NCBI GenBank assembly: GCA_021203065.1
Contig: JAJQBX010000018.1
Coordinates: forward strand, 248,001 to 312,000
DNA: 64,000 nucleotides
Reading direction: 5' to 3'
Source: Oscillospiraceae bacterium
Lineage (GTDB): Bacteria > Bacillota > Clostridia > Oscillospirales > Ruminococcaceae
The translations under genes were made by a program, and so were the position numbers. Shown piece by piece: positions 7,572-16,422 of this stretch (position 1 is the stretch's first letter; each line of letters starts with the position of its first letter). The notes under the pieces are model-generated. The model made no database searches and was not told where the DNA came from. It saw nothing but the letters and a program-made list of their open reading frames with translations.

Positions 7572-8843
7572 TCACTCTTCCGCAGCCAAAATCTCTTTCA
7601 TAAATTCATACGCCGTCTCGCCCATCTTCTGGTAGCCGGCATCGTTCGGGTGGAGGTAGTCCTGCCAGATGGAAACATAGTCGTCAAGGAGCTTGGCGGT
7701 GTTGTCGGGGTCTTGAAGAGCTTCGTCAAAGTCGATATAACCGTCGAACTTCGACTTGCTCGAGCGGATATACTCGTTTAGTGCCACTCTTGTCTCCTCG
7801 TGAAGCTCACTGTAGTAGGAGCTGCCCTCAATCGGCGTGAGAGTTCCGGCATAGATGAGGATGTCGTTCTCGTGGCAGAGCTCGATGAGATCTTCATAGG
7901 CTTCAATTATGCTGTCTGCGAGGTCCTCCGATTCGTAGCCGATGTCGTTGATGCCTATCATCATGATGACATAACGCTGACCGGGGGTGTCGGCGAGGAC
8001 GTCGATGACATCACGCTGGAAGCGGCTTATGAGAGAGTCTCCCGTGCCGCCGAAGACTGCGTTTCCGCCTATGCCTTTGTTGACGACTGCGACGTTTCCG
8101 ACGCTGTCATCAGCAGAAAGAAGCTCCATAAGGGTGTCGGGATAGCGGCAGTAGCCGTTTGTGGTGGAGCTTGCGCCGTCGGTTATAGAGTCGCCGATGC
8201 AGACTATTGTCTTTGTGCCGGCGGATGCCCATGTCTCAACGCTTTCTATGAAGTAGGTGGAGGTCATGACCGATGCGCCGCTCAGGGTTTCATCCGAAAC
8301 GTGGTCGCCCTCTACAATCCATGTGGAGCAGCGTGCGGCTGTGTGGCAGGTGATGGTTCCCCCGACGTAGTTTCCGAACTTGATGGTGATTGCGAGGCAG
8401 TCGAGCGCATCGAAGCTGAAATCAACCTCATCGGAGACAATCTTGTCGCCGCCGGAGATGTCGACGCTCTCAGAGCCGCCGTTGAATGTGATTACGGTAT
8501 CGGTCGAGGTGTCGATGGTTGACGAAGAGCTGTCGACAAGCTTGGCGATGTGCACCGACTCGATATTGAGCGGGATGTCGCCATACTCGTTCGAGAGGGT
8601 GATTCTTATCTTGTCGCCACCGATGGATACCCTGACCTGCTGACGGGCTGTGTTCTGCTTGAGGGACGGATTTGTCGGAGTCTCATCTGCACTCGCAGTG
8701 AGCATGGCAGTTCCCCAAGTTGTGAACCAGCCGTCCTCTTCGACGATGTCTGCGCCTACCTCTTTCCCACAGCTGGTCGCTCCAAGAAGAAGCATAGCCG
8801 CCAAGATAAGGCTGAGAAGCCTTTTTGCGATAGATTTAAACAT
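7572..8843 (-). CDS. SGNH/GDSL esterase lipoprotein, XynE-like (copy A)
   Basis: Predicted surface carbohydrate esterase of 423 aa. A lipoprotein signal ends at LLGATSC. An N-terminal beta domain typical of the XynE-like SGNH family (WFTTWGTAM, RVSIGGDKIRITLSNEYG) precedes the hydrolase domain. Catalytic Ser219 lies in IGDSITDGA, the oxyanion Asn in GINDIG, and Asp395/His398 in DYLHPN. The likely reaction is removal of acetyl or other ester groups from plant polysaccharide. The start is the ATG at 8843 with AGGAG 8 bp upstream rather than the GTG at 8852. It begins 12 bp after copy B and is the last gene of the C-B-A operon. Confidence 0.88.
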   Translation of the reverse strand: MFKSIAKRLLSLILAAMLLLGATSCGKEVGADIVEEDGWFTTWGTAMLTASADETPTNPSLKQNTARQQVRVSIGGDKIRITLSNEYGDIPLNIESVHIAKLVDSSSSTIDTSTDTVITFNGGSESVDISGGDKIVSDEVDFSFDALDCLAITIKFGNYVGGTITCHTAARCSTWIVEGDHVSDETLSGASVMTSTYFIESVETWASAGTKTIVCIGDSITDGASSTTNGYCRYPDTLMELLSADDSVGNVAVVNKGIGGNAVFGGTGDSLISRFQRDVIDVLADTPGQRYVIMMIGINDIGYESEDLADSIIEAYEDLIELCHENDILIYAGTLTPIEGSSYYSELHEETRVALNEYIRSSKSKFDGYIDFDEALQDPDNTAKLLDDYVSIWQDYLHPNDAGYQKMGETAYEFMKEILAAEE

Positions 8844-8855
8844 TACAAGCACTCC

Positions 8856-10433
8856 TTATGAAATAAAGTTCTTAAGATAGTTGTATATAGTAGTTCCGAC
8901 ATATCTGTAGCCGGTCGCATTGAAATGAAGGTAGTCGTTCCATGTGGAGACGTATTTCGAAGCCATCTTCGAGGAATCCGAGTCGGATGCCACTGCCGAT
9001 GCAAGGTCTATATAGCCGTCAAACTTGGAGCTTGAGGAGGTTATGTAGTCGTTGACCGTCTGGCGGATCTGTTCGTGGAGCTCAGAATAGTAGCTGCTGC
9101 CGTTGAACGGGGTTATGGTGCAACCGATGACCTTGATTCCAGCCTCGTGGCACTCCTCGATGAGGGTTTCATAGCCGTTTATGATCTTCTGTGAGATGTC
9201 GGTCGATGCATAGCCGATGTCGTTTACGCCCATATAGACGATGCAGTATTTGACCCCGGCGACGTCTATGATGTCACGCTCCACACGTCCCAAGCCGGTT
9301 GAGTTGTCGGTTGAGCCAAGGAAGCTTGTAGCTCCGACGCCCATATTTATGACAGAATAGCCGCTGAGGCTTGAATCAGCCTGCAAAAGCTCTGCCAATT
9401 TGTCGGTGTATCTTGCGAACGAATTCGTGTCGATGCTTGCGCCGTCTGTGAGTGAATCGCCAAGGCAGACGATTGCGCCGCCTGATGAATCCGCCATTAC
9501 GTCCATCTCAGCCAAGAAGTACCACATGGTGAATTCCGAAGCAGACGACCAGCTGTTGTCCGAAACATGGTCGCCCGAAATAATCCAGTTGGTGCAACGG
9601 GATGCACGGTGGAGGGTGATGGTGGACGGCATTGCGCTCACTTTCATAGAAACTGCGATGTCGTCAAGAGCTGAGAACGAAAAGCTTATCGTGTCTGTGG
9701 TTATGGTCTGCCCAGCAGGAACGGTTATCTTTGTACTGCCGTTATAGGTGACGGTGACAATAGTCGAGGTGTCGATCTTATAGCTCGAAGAGCTTGTCAA
9801 AATCGCAATCTCCATGCTGTCTATTACAAGAGGCGTTGAGCCGTACTGATTGGAGATAGTGAACCGAACCTCGTCGCCGTCAATTGACGGTCTTATCTGC
9901 TGACGGATGGTTATTGTCCTGCCGCTTGTCGCCTCCGACGGGATTGTGTCGCTTGAATAAGCCGTCTGCATTGAAGAGCCCCATGCGGCTATCCAGATTT
10001 CAGAGGAGGTTGTGCTCGCCGCAGTTGTAGCCGTGGTGGCGGCAGTTGTGGCGGCTGTGGTCGTTACAGTCGTTGCGACTGTTGTAGTTGCGGCGGTGGT
10101 AGTGGTTGCCGCTGTCGTGGTGGTAGCGGCAGTTGTTGTGGTTGCCGCCGTTGTCGTTGTCGCCTCTGTAGTTGTTGTAGCCTCCGTAGTGGTGGCTTCT
10201 GTTGTAGTTGTGGTAGCTTCCGTAGTCGCTTCAGTAGTGGTAGTTACTGCTTCGGTTGTGGTCGCCTCAGTTGTTGTGGTGACCTCCTCGGTGGTTGTTA
10301 TAGCCTCGGTGACCGCTGCATCTGTTGATGCGACTGTCACCTCTTCTTTTGAACTGCTCCCACAGCCGGTGAAGACGGTCAGAGCCATCATAAGTGCGAC
10401 TATCAGCGCAAATCTTTTCTTGATATTTTTCAT
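8856..10433 (-). CDS. SGNH/GDSL esterase lipoprotein with long Thr-rich spacer (copy B)
   Basis: Exported lipoprotein of 525 aa (lipobox VFTGC) in which about 100 residues (45-144) of Thr/Ala/Glu repeats separate the lipid anchor from the enzyme. The catalytic part is XynE-like: beta domain from IAAWGSSM, Ser327 in LGDSLTDGA, Asn in GVNDIG, and Asp500/His503 in DYLHFN. It is close in sequence to copy C, which lacks the spacer, while the spacer matches those of the GH5 enzymes. Its ATG overlaps the stop of copy C (ATGA), implying translational coupling; AAGGAG lies 8 bp upstream. The spacer probably lets the esterase reach out from the membrane through the cell wall. Confidence 0.9.
   Translation of the reverse strand: MKNIKKRFALIVALMMALTVFTGCGSSSKEEVTVASTDAAVTEAITTTEEVTTTTEATTTEAVTTTTEATTEATTTTTEATTTEATTTTEATTTTAATTTTAATTTTAATTTTAATTTVATTVTTTAATTAATTATTAASTTSSEIWIAAWGSSMQTAYSSDTIPSEATSGRTITIRQQIRPSIDGDEVRFTISNQYGSTPLVIDSMEIAILTSSSSYKIDTSTIVTVTYNGSTKITVPAGQTITTDTISFSFSALDDIAVSMKVSAMPSTITLHRASRCTNWIISGDHVSDNSWSSASEFTMWYFLAEMDVMADSSGGAIVCLGDSLTDGASIDTNSFARYTDKLAELLQADSSLSGYSVINMGVGATSFLGSTDNSTGLGRVERDIIDVAGVKYCIVYMGVNDIGYASTDISQKIINGYETLIEECHEAGIKVIGCTITPFNGSSYYSELHEQIRQTVNDYITSSSSKFDGYIDLASAVASDSDSSKMASKYVSTWNDYLHFNATGYRYVGTTIYNYLKNFIS
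10002..10301 (-). repeat. Coding tandem repeat: Thr-rich spacer of esterase copy B
   Basis: ACC/ACT/ACA-rich codons encode (T3-4)EA and (T4)AA units with a short DNA period. Closely similar DNA lies at 13553-13828 and 14982-15305. The opposite strand reads as long Val/Ala frames, which are artefacts. Confidence 0.85.
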
Positions 10434-11719
10434 AGCAGATTCTCCTTGAGGTAGTTATAAATAGTAGTCCCAAGAAGACCATATCCGGTGGCATTGAAGT
10501 GGAGATAGTCGTTCCATGTGGAGACATATGTTGAATCCATCTTCGAGGAATCCGACTCCGATGCTACTGCCGACGCCAGATCAACATAGCCGTCAAATGC
10601 GGAATCCTCCGACATGATATACTCGTTGACTGCAAGGCGGATTTCCTCATGTAATTCTGAATAGTAGCTGCTGCCGTTGAACGGAGTGATAGTGCAACCG
10701 ATAACGGTGATTCCGGCTTCGTGGCATGTCTCGACTAAAGCTTCATAGCCGGCGATAATGTCAGCTGAAATATCGGTTGTCGCACCGCCTATGTCGTTGA
10801 CGCCCATAAGGACTATGCAGTACTTGACTCCGGAGATGTTCACAATATCTCTTTCGACTCTTCCCGAACCGGTTGAGTTGTCGGTTGAGCCAAGGAAGTT
10901 TGTGCCGCCTACGCCCATATTGATGACCGAGTAAGAGCTCAGCTCATCATCAGCCTGCAAAAGCTCCATGAGGGTGTCGGTGTATCTGGTGAATGAATTT
11001 TCAGTGATGCTTGCGCCGTCGGTGAGGGAGTCGCCGAGGCAGACTATTGCGGAGCACTCCGAATCAGCCTTCACGTCCATCACAGACAGGAAGTACCACA
11101 TCGAGTATGTGGACGCTTCCGACCAGTCGTTGTCTGTAGCGTGAGAGCCGGTGATGATCCAGTTGGTGCATCTCGACGCTCTGTGAAGAGTTATCGTTGA
11201 GGGCATCGAGCTTATCTCCATCGAAACGGCGATGTCATCGAGCGCAGAATAGGAGAAGCTTACCTCATCGGTCGTTATTGTCTCACCTGCAGGGACGGTT
11301 ATCTGAGTGCTTCCCTCATAGGTGACCGTGACTGAGCTGTCGGTGTCGATTTCGTAGCTCGTTGGGTCACTCAGCATAGCTATCTCCATGCTGTCAATAA
11401 CGAGGTCGGTGCTTCCGTACTGGTTCGAGATAGTGAAGCGGAGCTCTTCGCCTGACACTGAGGGTCTTATCTGCTGGCGGATGGTTACCGTTTCGCCGCT
11501 TGTCGCCTCGGCGGGAATTGTGTCAGAAGACCAGACGGTCTGCATCGAAGTTCCCCAAGCCGCAAGCCAAGAAAAGCTCTCGGTTGTCTCATCTGTTACT
11601 TCTTCAATCATATCTTCCTCTTCCTCCATTACATCGGTGTCGCTATTTGTGCTCCCGCAGGCTGTAAGCATTGTGAATGCCAGCACAAGAGCCATCAGGC
11701 GACGCAAATTCTTTGCCAT
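10430..11719 (-). CDS. SGNH/GDSL esterase lipoprotein, XynE-like (copy C)
   Basis: Lipoprotein of 429 aa (signal MAKNLRRLMALVLAF ending at LTAC) with a short acidic spacer and then the same two-domain XynE-like enzyme as copy B: LGDSLTDGA for the nucleophile, GVNDIGG for the oxyanion residue, DYLHFNATGY for the Asp/His pair. The frame is open up to 11809, but the ATG at 11719 with AAAGGA upstream and an immediate signal peptide is the sound start. It is the first gene of a three-gene operon (C-B-A) driven by the promoter at 11756-11784 and is translationally coupled to copy B by a 4-bp overlap. Confidence 0.88.
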   Translation of the reverse strand: MAKNLRRLMALVLAFTMLTACGSTNSDTDVMEEEEDMIEEVTDETTESFSWLAAWGTSMQTVWSSDTIPAEATSGETVTIRQQIRPSVSGEELRFTISNQYGSTDLVIDSMEIAMLSDPTSYEIDTDSSVTVTYEGSTQITVPAGETITTDEVSFSYSALDDIAVSMEISSMPSTITLHRASRCTNWIITGSHATDNDWSEASTYSMWYFLSVMDVKADSECSAIVCLGDSLTDGASITENSFTRYTDTLMELLQADDELSSYSVINMGVGGTNFLGSTDNSTGSGRVERDIVNISGVKYCIVLMGVNDIGGATTDISADIIAGYEALVETCHEAGITVIGCTITPFNGSSYYSELHEEIRLAVNEYIMSEDSAFDGYVDLASAVASESDSSKMDSTYVSTWNDYLHFNATGYGLLGTTIYNYLKENLL

Positions 11720-11755
11720 AATATAATCGTTCCTTTCAAAAGGTATGTAAAGTAT

Positions 11756-11784
11756 ATTGTAACATAAAAACTGTGAAATGTAAA
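11756..11784 (-). promoter_or_regulatory. Predicted promoter of the SGNH C-B-A operon
   Basis: On the minus strand TTTACA (11784-11779), 17 bp, TACAAT (11761-11756). Confidence 0.65.
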
Positions 11785-11795
11785 TATCGAATACA

Positions 11796-11823
11796 GCAAA
11801 ACACCACACATTTCTGTGCGGTG
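11796..11823 (-). terminator. Terminator of esterase copy D
   Basis: On the minus strand CACCGCACA pairs with TGTGTGGTG around a short loop (11802-11823), followed by TTTTGC. It separates copy D from the C-B-A operon. Confidence 0.7.
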
Positions 11824-11855
11824 CTTGCTCTTCAAATATCAGCCTCTGTCAGGCG

Positions 11856-13103
11856 TTATGTTGTCGACCAGAAACTAAGGAGGCTTTCATAGGCTTCCTC
11901 CGCCATTCTTGCGTATCCTGCATCTCCGGGATGGAGATAGTCTGCAGTGGAGCCGTTATACTCGTCCGCCATCTGGGCGGAGTCCTCCTCGCTGGCAATA
12001 GCCGATGCGAAATCTATCACTCCGTCAAAGCCTGAGTCATCAGACGTGAGAAACTCGTTGACGGCGGTTCTTATCTTTTCATGGAGCTCCGAATAGTAGA
12101 AGTTGCCCTTGACCGGGGTAAGAGTTCCGGCATAGACCTTGAGCCCTGCGGCGTGGCATAGGGAAATGATCTCCTTATAACATTCTATCATCTCGTCGGA
12201 AATATCAGCCTGTGCAGTTCCGACGTCGTTTATTCCTATCAGAAGTATTACATATCTGACTCCCGAAACGCTCAGAACGTCACGCTCAAGGCGGTTGAGG
12301 GCTGTATCGTCCGAATCACCGGTGAGCATGTTGCCGGAAATTCCCATATTGACAACGGAAATATTTTCGGTGTCGGAATTCGAATTCAGCATCACTGCAA
12401 GCTGGTCGCACCACGACTGATACTGGTTATAGGTCGAGCATGCGCCGTCGGTTATCGAGTCGCCAAGGCAGACAACCGCTTTCGTTCCCGCCTCGCTCCA
12501 GACGTCGAGCCTTGTTATATAGTACCAGCTGCTCATGACCTTGACGGCTGAGAAGCTTTCATCCGAAACGCAGTCGCCCTCGGTTACCCATGTTGAGTAG
12601 TTGGAGAGCTTGTGGCAGGTTACAGTTCCGCCGGTGTAGTCGCCGAGCTTTATCGAGATTGCAATGTCCTCAAGAGCCTCAACATCGAAGCTGACGGCAT
12701 CGCAGGTGACCGTCTCCCCTGCTTCGACTGTGATGCTCTCAGAGCCGTTGAAAGTGAGAACCGTGTCGGTGGAGGTATCGATGGCGTCGCTTCCGGAGGA
12801 CTTGAGCTTGGCGATATGGACGCTCTCAAAGACAACCGGAATTGTGCCGTATTCATTCGAAAGAGTTATAGTAATGGTGTCGCCGGAAATGCTCGGTCGG
12901 ATAACCTGACGGACGGTGTTGCCCTTGAGCCCGGGATTTGAGGGGATGGTGTCGACATCCGCCGCTTCGGGAGCCGCAGCCCACGCCGTTACCCAGCCGT
13001 CCTCGTCGGGAAGAACCACTTCCGTCTCTCCGCAGGCAGAAAACGCCGCTAAAATAATCGTAAAGCACACAATTACCGACAATATTTTCTTAAGTTTCAG
13101 CAC
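11856..13103 (-). CDS. SGNH/GDSL esterase lipoprotein, XynE-like (copy D)
   Basis: Lipoprotein of 415 aa with lipobox AAFSAC. Two-domain XynE-like esterase: beta domain (WVTAWAAAPE, RPSISGDTITITLSNEYG), nucleophile loop LGDSITDGA, GINDVG and DYLHPGDAGY for Asp/His. It resembles copy A more than B and C. The start codon is GTG at 13103, preceded by GGGAGGA. It is transcribed alone from a TTTACA/TATAAT promoter and ends at its own terminator. With copies A-C it forms a four-member esterase cluster next to two GH5 glucanases, so de-esterification of plant cell-wall polymers before glucanase attack is the likely job. The exact ester substrate is unknown. Confidence 0.88.
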   Translation of the reverse strand: MLKLKKILSVIVCFTIILAAFSACGETEVVLPDEDGWVTAWAAAPEAADVDTIPSNPGLKGNTVRQVIRPSISGDTITITLSNEYGTIPVVFESVHIAKLKSSGSDAIDTSTDTVLTFNGSESITVEAGETVTCDAVSFDVEALEDIAISIKLGDYTGGTVTCHKLSNYSTWVTEGDCVSDESFSAVKVMSSWYYITRLDVWSEAGTKAVVCLGDSITDGACSTYNQYQSWCDQLAVMLNSNSDTENISVVNMGISGNMLTGDSDDTALNRLERDVLSVSGVRYVILLIGINDVGTAQADISDEMIECYKEIISLCHAAGLKVYAGTLTPVKGNFYYSELHEKIRTAVNEFLTSDDSGFDGVIDFASAIASEEDSAQMADEYNGSTADYLHPGDAGYARMAEEAYESLLSFWSTT

Positions 13104-13135
13104 AAAAAGTCCTCCCTCGGAGCGATATTACAGAA

Positions 13136-13164
13136 ATTATAGCATTATTTTCGCCAAATGTAAA
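13136..13164 (-). promoter_or_regulatory. Predicted promoter of esterase copy D
   Basis: On the minus strand TTTACA (13164-13159), 17 bp, TATAAT (13141-13136). Confidence 0.75.
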
Positions 13165-13211
13165 GTGGCGAGCCCTGAAAAAATCCCGATAAATTTTTTT
13201 GAAATTTGGTA

Positions 13212-13240
13212 TTGACAATCGGGAAGACTGGTGCTATAAT
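13212..13240 (+). promoter_or_regulatory. Consensus promoter of tRNA-Leu
   Basis: Perfect TTGACA (13212-13217), 17 bp, TATAAT (13235-13240), starting transcription about 30 bp before the tRNA. Confidence 0.85.
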
Positions 13241-13278
13241 ATAAAAGCTGTGTGAGACATGAGACAGCTACAACATAT

Positions 13279-13362
13279 GCGGCAGTGCTGGAATAGGCAG
13301 ACAGGCACGTTTGAGGTGCGTGTGTCATAGACGTGTGGGTTCAAGTCCCACTTGCCGCACCA
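13279..13362 (+). tRNA. tRNA-Leu (anticodon GAG), CCA encoded
   Basis: The acceptor strand GCGGCAG pairs with TTGCCGC and is followed by ACCA. The anticodon arm CACGT-TTGAGGT-GCGTG places GAG in the loop. A long variable arm (GTC-ATA-GAC) and the T arm GTGGG-TTCAAGT-CCCAC confirm a class II leucine tRNA. It stands alone with its own promoter and terminator. Confidence 0.95.
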
Positions 13363-13367
13363 ATTAA

Positions 13368-13396
13368 AATCCCTGAGCAAAAGCTCGGGGATTTTT
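13368..13396 (+). terminator. Terminator after tRNA-Leu
   Basis: AATCCCTGAGC / GCTCGGGGATT with an AAAA loop, followed by TTTC. Confidence 0.85.
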
Positions 13397-13397
13397 C

Positions 13398-13426
13398 TTG
13401 CTATTCTCCACATTTTATGATACACT
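13398..13426 (+). promoter_or_regulatory. Predicted promoter of the GH5 pair
   Basis: TTGCTA (13398-13403), 17 bp, TACACT (13421-13426), just upstream of the RBS GGAGGT (13435-13440). It overlaps the end of the tRNA terminator. Confidence 0.5.
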
Positions 13427-13447
13427 GTATCTATGGAGGTACTTTTT

Positions 13448-14854
13448 ATGAAGAGATTTATTTCAGCGATACTGATTTTAAGCATGGCTATAAGCTTCTG
13501 CGGGTGCGGGAGCAGTGGGACAAACGAAGTTGTCACTTCTGACGCAGAGGTCACCACCGTCCCGGAGGTTACAACCACTGTTGAAACCACCACCGAAGAA
13601 GTGACGACCACTACCGAAGTGACCACGGAGGCTACCACAACTACAACCGAAGCCACCACTACGGAGGCTACAACCACAACCGAAGCTACAACCACAGTAG
13701 CGACCACAACCACTGCGGCGACAACCACAACAGCGGCTACTACAACCACAGCCGCAACTACAACAGTTGCAACCACCGTCACTACTGCCGCAACCACTGC
13801 GGCTACGACCACTTCATCCACAACGGTCAAGAAAGCTCACGTCGACGACATCATTCAGGTTGATGCCGATGAGCTGATTGAAGCTATGGGTGTGGGATGG
13901 AATCTGGGAAATACGCTTGACACCACGGCTTCCGATGAAACGTACTGGGGCAATCCCTACACAACTGAGGAGATTATAGACTTCGTCAGCGAATGCGGCT
14001 TCAACACTATCCGTATTCCGGTTTCTTGGAGCTACCATTGCGACGACGACTACAACATTGACGAGGACTTTCTTGAAAGGGTTCAGGAGATTGTAGACTG
14101 GGCACTTGAGAACGACATGTATGTCATCATCAATTCCCACCACGACAACGATGTATACAACCCGGTCAACCACGATCAGGCGGTTGAATATATCACCAAA
14201 ATCTGGACTCAGGTTGCGGAGTACTTCAAGGACTATGACGAGCACCTGATATTTGAGCCGATGAACGAGGCGAGACCCGCCGGCACAGACTACGAATGGT
14301 GGTATGACGACTCAAGCTCAATCTGCAAGGACGCAATGCAGACAATTATGGACTGCAATCAGGCATTTGTCGATGTCGTCCGTGCTTCCGGCGGCAATAA
14401 TCTGACAAGGTATCTCATGATTTCCACCTATTGCAGCAGTCTTGACTACACCCTCTGGTCGGATTTTGAGATGCCGGATGACGAATGTGGAAACCTCATT
14501 CTCACAGTTCACGCCTACACTCCAAGCGATCTCTGTTCGGTTGAAGATACAACCACAACCGAATTTGACAGTTCAGACGAGGTTGAGATCTCCGTTCTTA
14601 TGCAGAAGATATACAACAACTTTGTCAGAAAAGGCATACCCGTCATAATCGGCGAATGTGGCTGTACATACAAGAACAATGACAGCGAAAGGTACAATTG
14701 GGCGAAATACTTTGTCTCGACCGCAAAGGAATACGGCATCATGTGCATTGTCTGGGACGACGGCGGAAATTATCAGATTATCGACAGGCGAAATCTTACA
14801 GTATGTGAGACGGCAGAGAAATATCTGAAGGGACTGCTTGACGGTCTGAAATGA
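13448..14854 (+). CDS. GH5 endo-beta-1,4-glucanase lipoprotein (copy 1)
   Basis: Surface lipoprotein of 468 aa. The lipobox ends at Cys20 (ISFCGC), a Thr-rich spacer covers about residues 36-127, and a GH5 catalytic domain (subfamily 4-like) follows: GWNLGNTLD, TIRIPVSWSYH, VIINSHHD, acid/base Glu274 in MNEAR and nucleophile Glu403 in IGECG. It should cleave beta-glucans such as cellulose, lichenan or xyloglucan outside the cell. Most GH5 enzymes, including copy 2, have NEPR where this one has NEAR; the catalytic Glu is kept. The ATG at 13448 has GGAGGT seven bases upstream. No dockerin or carbohydrate-binding module is visible, so the enzyme is tied to the membrane, not to a cellulosome. Confidence 0.93.
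   Translation: MKRFISAILILSMAISFCGCGSSGTNEVVTSDAEVTTVPEVTTTVETTTEEVTTTTEVTTEATTTTTEATTTEATTTTEATTTVATTTTAATTTTAATTTTAATTTVATTVTTAATTAATTTSSTTVKKAHVDDIIQVDADELIEAMGVGWNLGNTLDTTASDETYWGNPYTTEEIIDFVSECGFNTIRIPVSWSYHCDDDYNIDEDFLERVQEIVDWALENDMYVIINSHHDNDVYNPVNHDQAVEYITKIWTQVAEYFKDYDEHLIFEPMNEARPAGTDYEWWYDDSSSICKDAMQTIMDCNQAFVDVVRASGGNNLTRYLMISTYCSSLDYTLWSDFEMPDDECGNLILTVHAYTPSDLCSVEDTTTTEFDSSDEVEISVLMQKIYNNFVRKGIPVIIGECGCTYKNNDSERYNWAKYFVSTAKEYGIMCIVWDDGGNYQIIDRRNLTVCETAEKYLKGLLDGLK
13553..13828 (+). repeat. Coding tandem repeat: Thr-rich spacer of GH5 copy 1
   Basis: About 92 codons of Thr/Glu/Ala repeats, almost the same as the spacers of GH5 copy 2 and esterase copy B. The unit number differs between copies, as expected for slippage or unequal recombination. 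Confidence 0.85.
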
Positions 14855-14876
14855 CCGGTTTTACGGAGGTACTATT

Positions 14877-16355
14877 TTGAAGAGATTTATTTCAGCATTA
14901 CTGATTATTACAGTGACCCTCAGCTTATGCGGGTGCGGGAGCAGTGGGACAAACGAGGTTGTAACCTCCGACGCAGAGGTCACCACTGTTCCGGAGGTTA
15001 CAACCACTGTTGAAACCACCACCGAAGAAGTGACGACCACTACCGAGGCGACCACTGAGGCTACCACGACTACAACCGAAGCCACCACTACGGAGGCTAC
15101 AACCACAACCGAAGCCACAACGACCACTGCGGCTACGACAACGACTGCGGCGACCACTACAACGGCGGCTACCACAACTACAGCCGCAACTACCACGACT
15201 GCCGCAACCACTACCACTGCGGCAACAACCACAACTGCCGCCACGACCGCTGCAACCACAGCAGCCACAACTGCGGCGACTACTGCGGCTGCTACTTCAA
15301 CCGTAAGCAAAGCCCACGTCGACGAAATCATTGATATTGACGCAGAAGACCTGATTGAGGCTATGGGCATAGGCTGGAACTTAGGAAACGCCCTTGACAC
15401 GACAAACAAGAGCGAGACCTACTGGGGCAATCCGAAAACCACTGAGGCTATGATTGACGCCGTTTACAAGCTCGGCTTCAACACCATCCGTATTCCCGTT
15501 TCATGGAGCTACCACTGCGACGACGAATACAACATCGACGAATCATGGCTCGAAAGAGTTCAGGAGATTGTTGACTGGGCACTCGAAAACGACATGTATG
15601 TCATCATCAATTCCCACCACGACAACGACGTCTATTATCCGTCAGAAGAGAATCACGATCAGGCTGTTGAGTACATAACCAAAATCTGGACTCAGGTTGC
15701 CGAATACTTCAAGGACTATGACGAGCACCTTATCTTTGAGGTTATGAACGAGCCAAGGCTTGAGGACACTTCATACGAATGGAACTATGTAAGCTCAAAT
15801 TCGATGTGTCAGGCAGCGATGCAGACCATCATGGACTGCAATCAGGCGTTTGTCAACGTTGTAAGAAACTCAGGCGGAAATAACGCCACAAGATACCTTA
15901 TGGCTTCGACCTACTGCGGAGGAGCATCCTCGGCTCTCAACTCTGACTTCAAGATGCCGACCGACAAAGCAGGTCACACTCTTCTGTCAGTTCACGCCTA
16001 TACTCCTTATAACCTCTGCCAGAATTCTGACATGAGCTACACCACTTTCGATAATACAACCAAGAGCGAGATATACAGCCTCATGCAGCAGCTCTACACC
16101 AAGTTTGTCAAGAACGGCACCTATGTTGTCATCACCGAATTCGGCTGTATCAACAAGGACAACCCTGACGACAGATACAACTGGGCGAAATATTTCGTCT
16201 CAACCGCCAAGGACTTCGACATCGCCTGCGTTGTCTGGGACAACAACTATTGCGACACCGGCAGTGAAACCTTCGGCATCTTCAACCGCAAGACCCTCAA
16301 GGGCTACGACGATGCTCTCCAGTACTATAAGGGACTTATAGCCGGCATAAAATAA
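14877..16355 (+). CDS. GH5 endo-beta-1,4-glucanase lipoprotein (copy 2)
   Basis: Tandem paralogue of the upstream GH5 gene, 492 aa. Lipobox LSLCGC, a longer Thr/Ala-rich spacer (about 36-143), and a GH5_4-like domain with GWNLGNALD, TIRIPVSWSYH, INSHHD, acid/base Glu292 in MNEPR and nucleophile Glu421 in ITEFG. The start codon is TTG at 14877, supported by GGAGGT seven bases upstream and by alignment with copy 1, whose leader GGAGGTACT is the same. Only 22 bp separate the genes, so they share a transcript that ends at the hairpin at 16375-16401. The first 50 residues are almost identical to copy 1, while the catalytic domains have diverged, suggesting different substrates. Confidence 0.93.
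   Translation: MKRFISALLIITVTLSLCGCGSSGTNEVVTSDAEVTTVPEVTTTVETTTEEVTTTTEATTEATTTTTEATTTEATTTTEATTTTAATTTTAATTTTAATTTTAATTTTAATTTTAATTTTAATTAATTAATTAATTAAATSTVSKAHVDEIIDIDAEDLIEAMGIGWNLGNALDTTNKSETYWGNPKTTEAMIDAVYKLGFNTIRIPVSWSYHCDDEYNIDESWLERVQEIVDWALENDMYVIINSHHDNDVYYPSEENHDQAVEYITKIWTQVAEYFKDYDEHLIFEVMNEPRLEDTSYEWNYVSSNSMCQAAMQTIMDCNQAFVNVVRNSGGNNATRYLMASTYCGGASSALNSDFKMPTDKAGHTLLSVHAYTPYNLCQNSDMSYTTFDNTTKSEIYSLMQQLYTKFVKNGTYVVITEFGCINKDNPDDRYNWAKYFVSTAKDFDIACVVWDNNYCDTGSETFGIFNRKTLKGYDDALQYYKGLIAGIK
14982..15305 (+). repeat. Coding tandem repeat: Thr-rich spacer of GH5 copy 2
   Basis: About 108 codons with a regular (T4)AA unit that ends as (T2)AA; longest of the three related spacers. 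Confidence 0.85.
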
Positions 16356-16374
16356 TCCGCTACAGACAAATCAA

Positions 16375-16408
16375 CCCCACTCGGAACGAATCCGGGTGGG
16401 GGTTCTTG
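16375..16408 (+). terminator. Terminator of the GH5 pair
   Basis: CCCCACTCGG pairs with CCGGGTGGGG around AACGAAT, followed by GTTCTTGTGTT. It also faces the end of the BlaR1-like gene on the other strand. Confidence 0.75.
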
Positions 16409-16422
16409 TGTTGTGGAAAGAC

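Noticed and set aside
10012-15409. Long Val/Ala-rich open frames opposite the Thr-rich spacers (10012-10449, 13234-13830, 14861-15409)
   Set aside because: They are the reverse complement of ACN-rich Thr codons, have no RBS, and end where the repeats end.
13433-16355. Dockerin or cohesin modules on the GH5 enzymes
   Set aside because: No paired calcium-binding dockerin motifs are present; the proteins end directly after the catalytic domain and carry lipoboxes instead.
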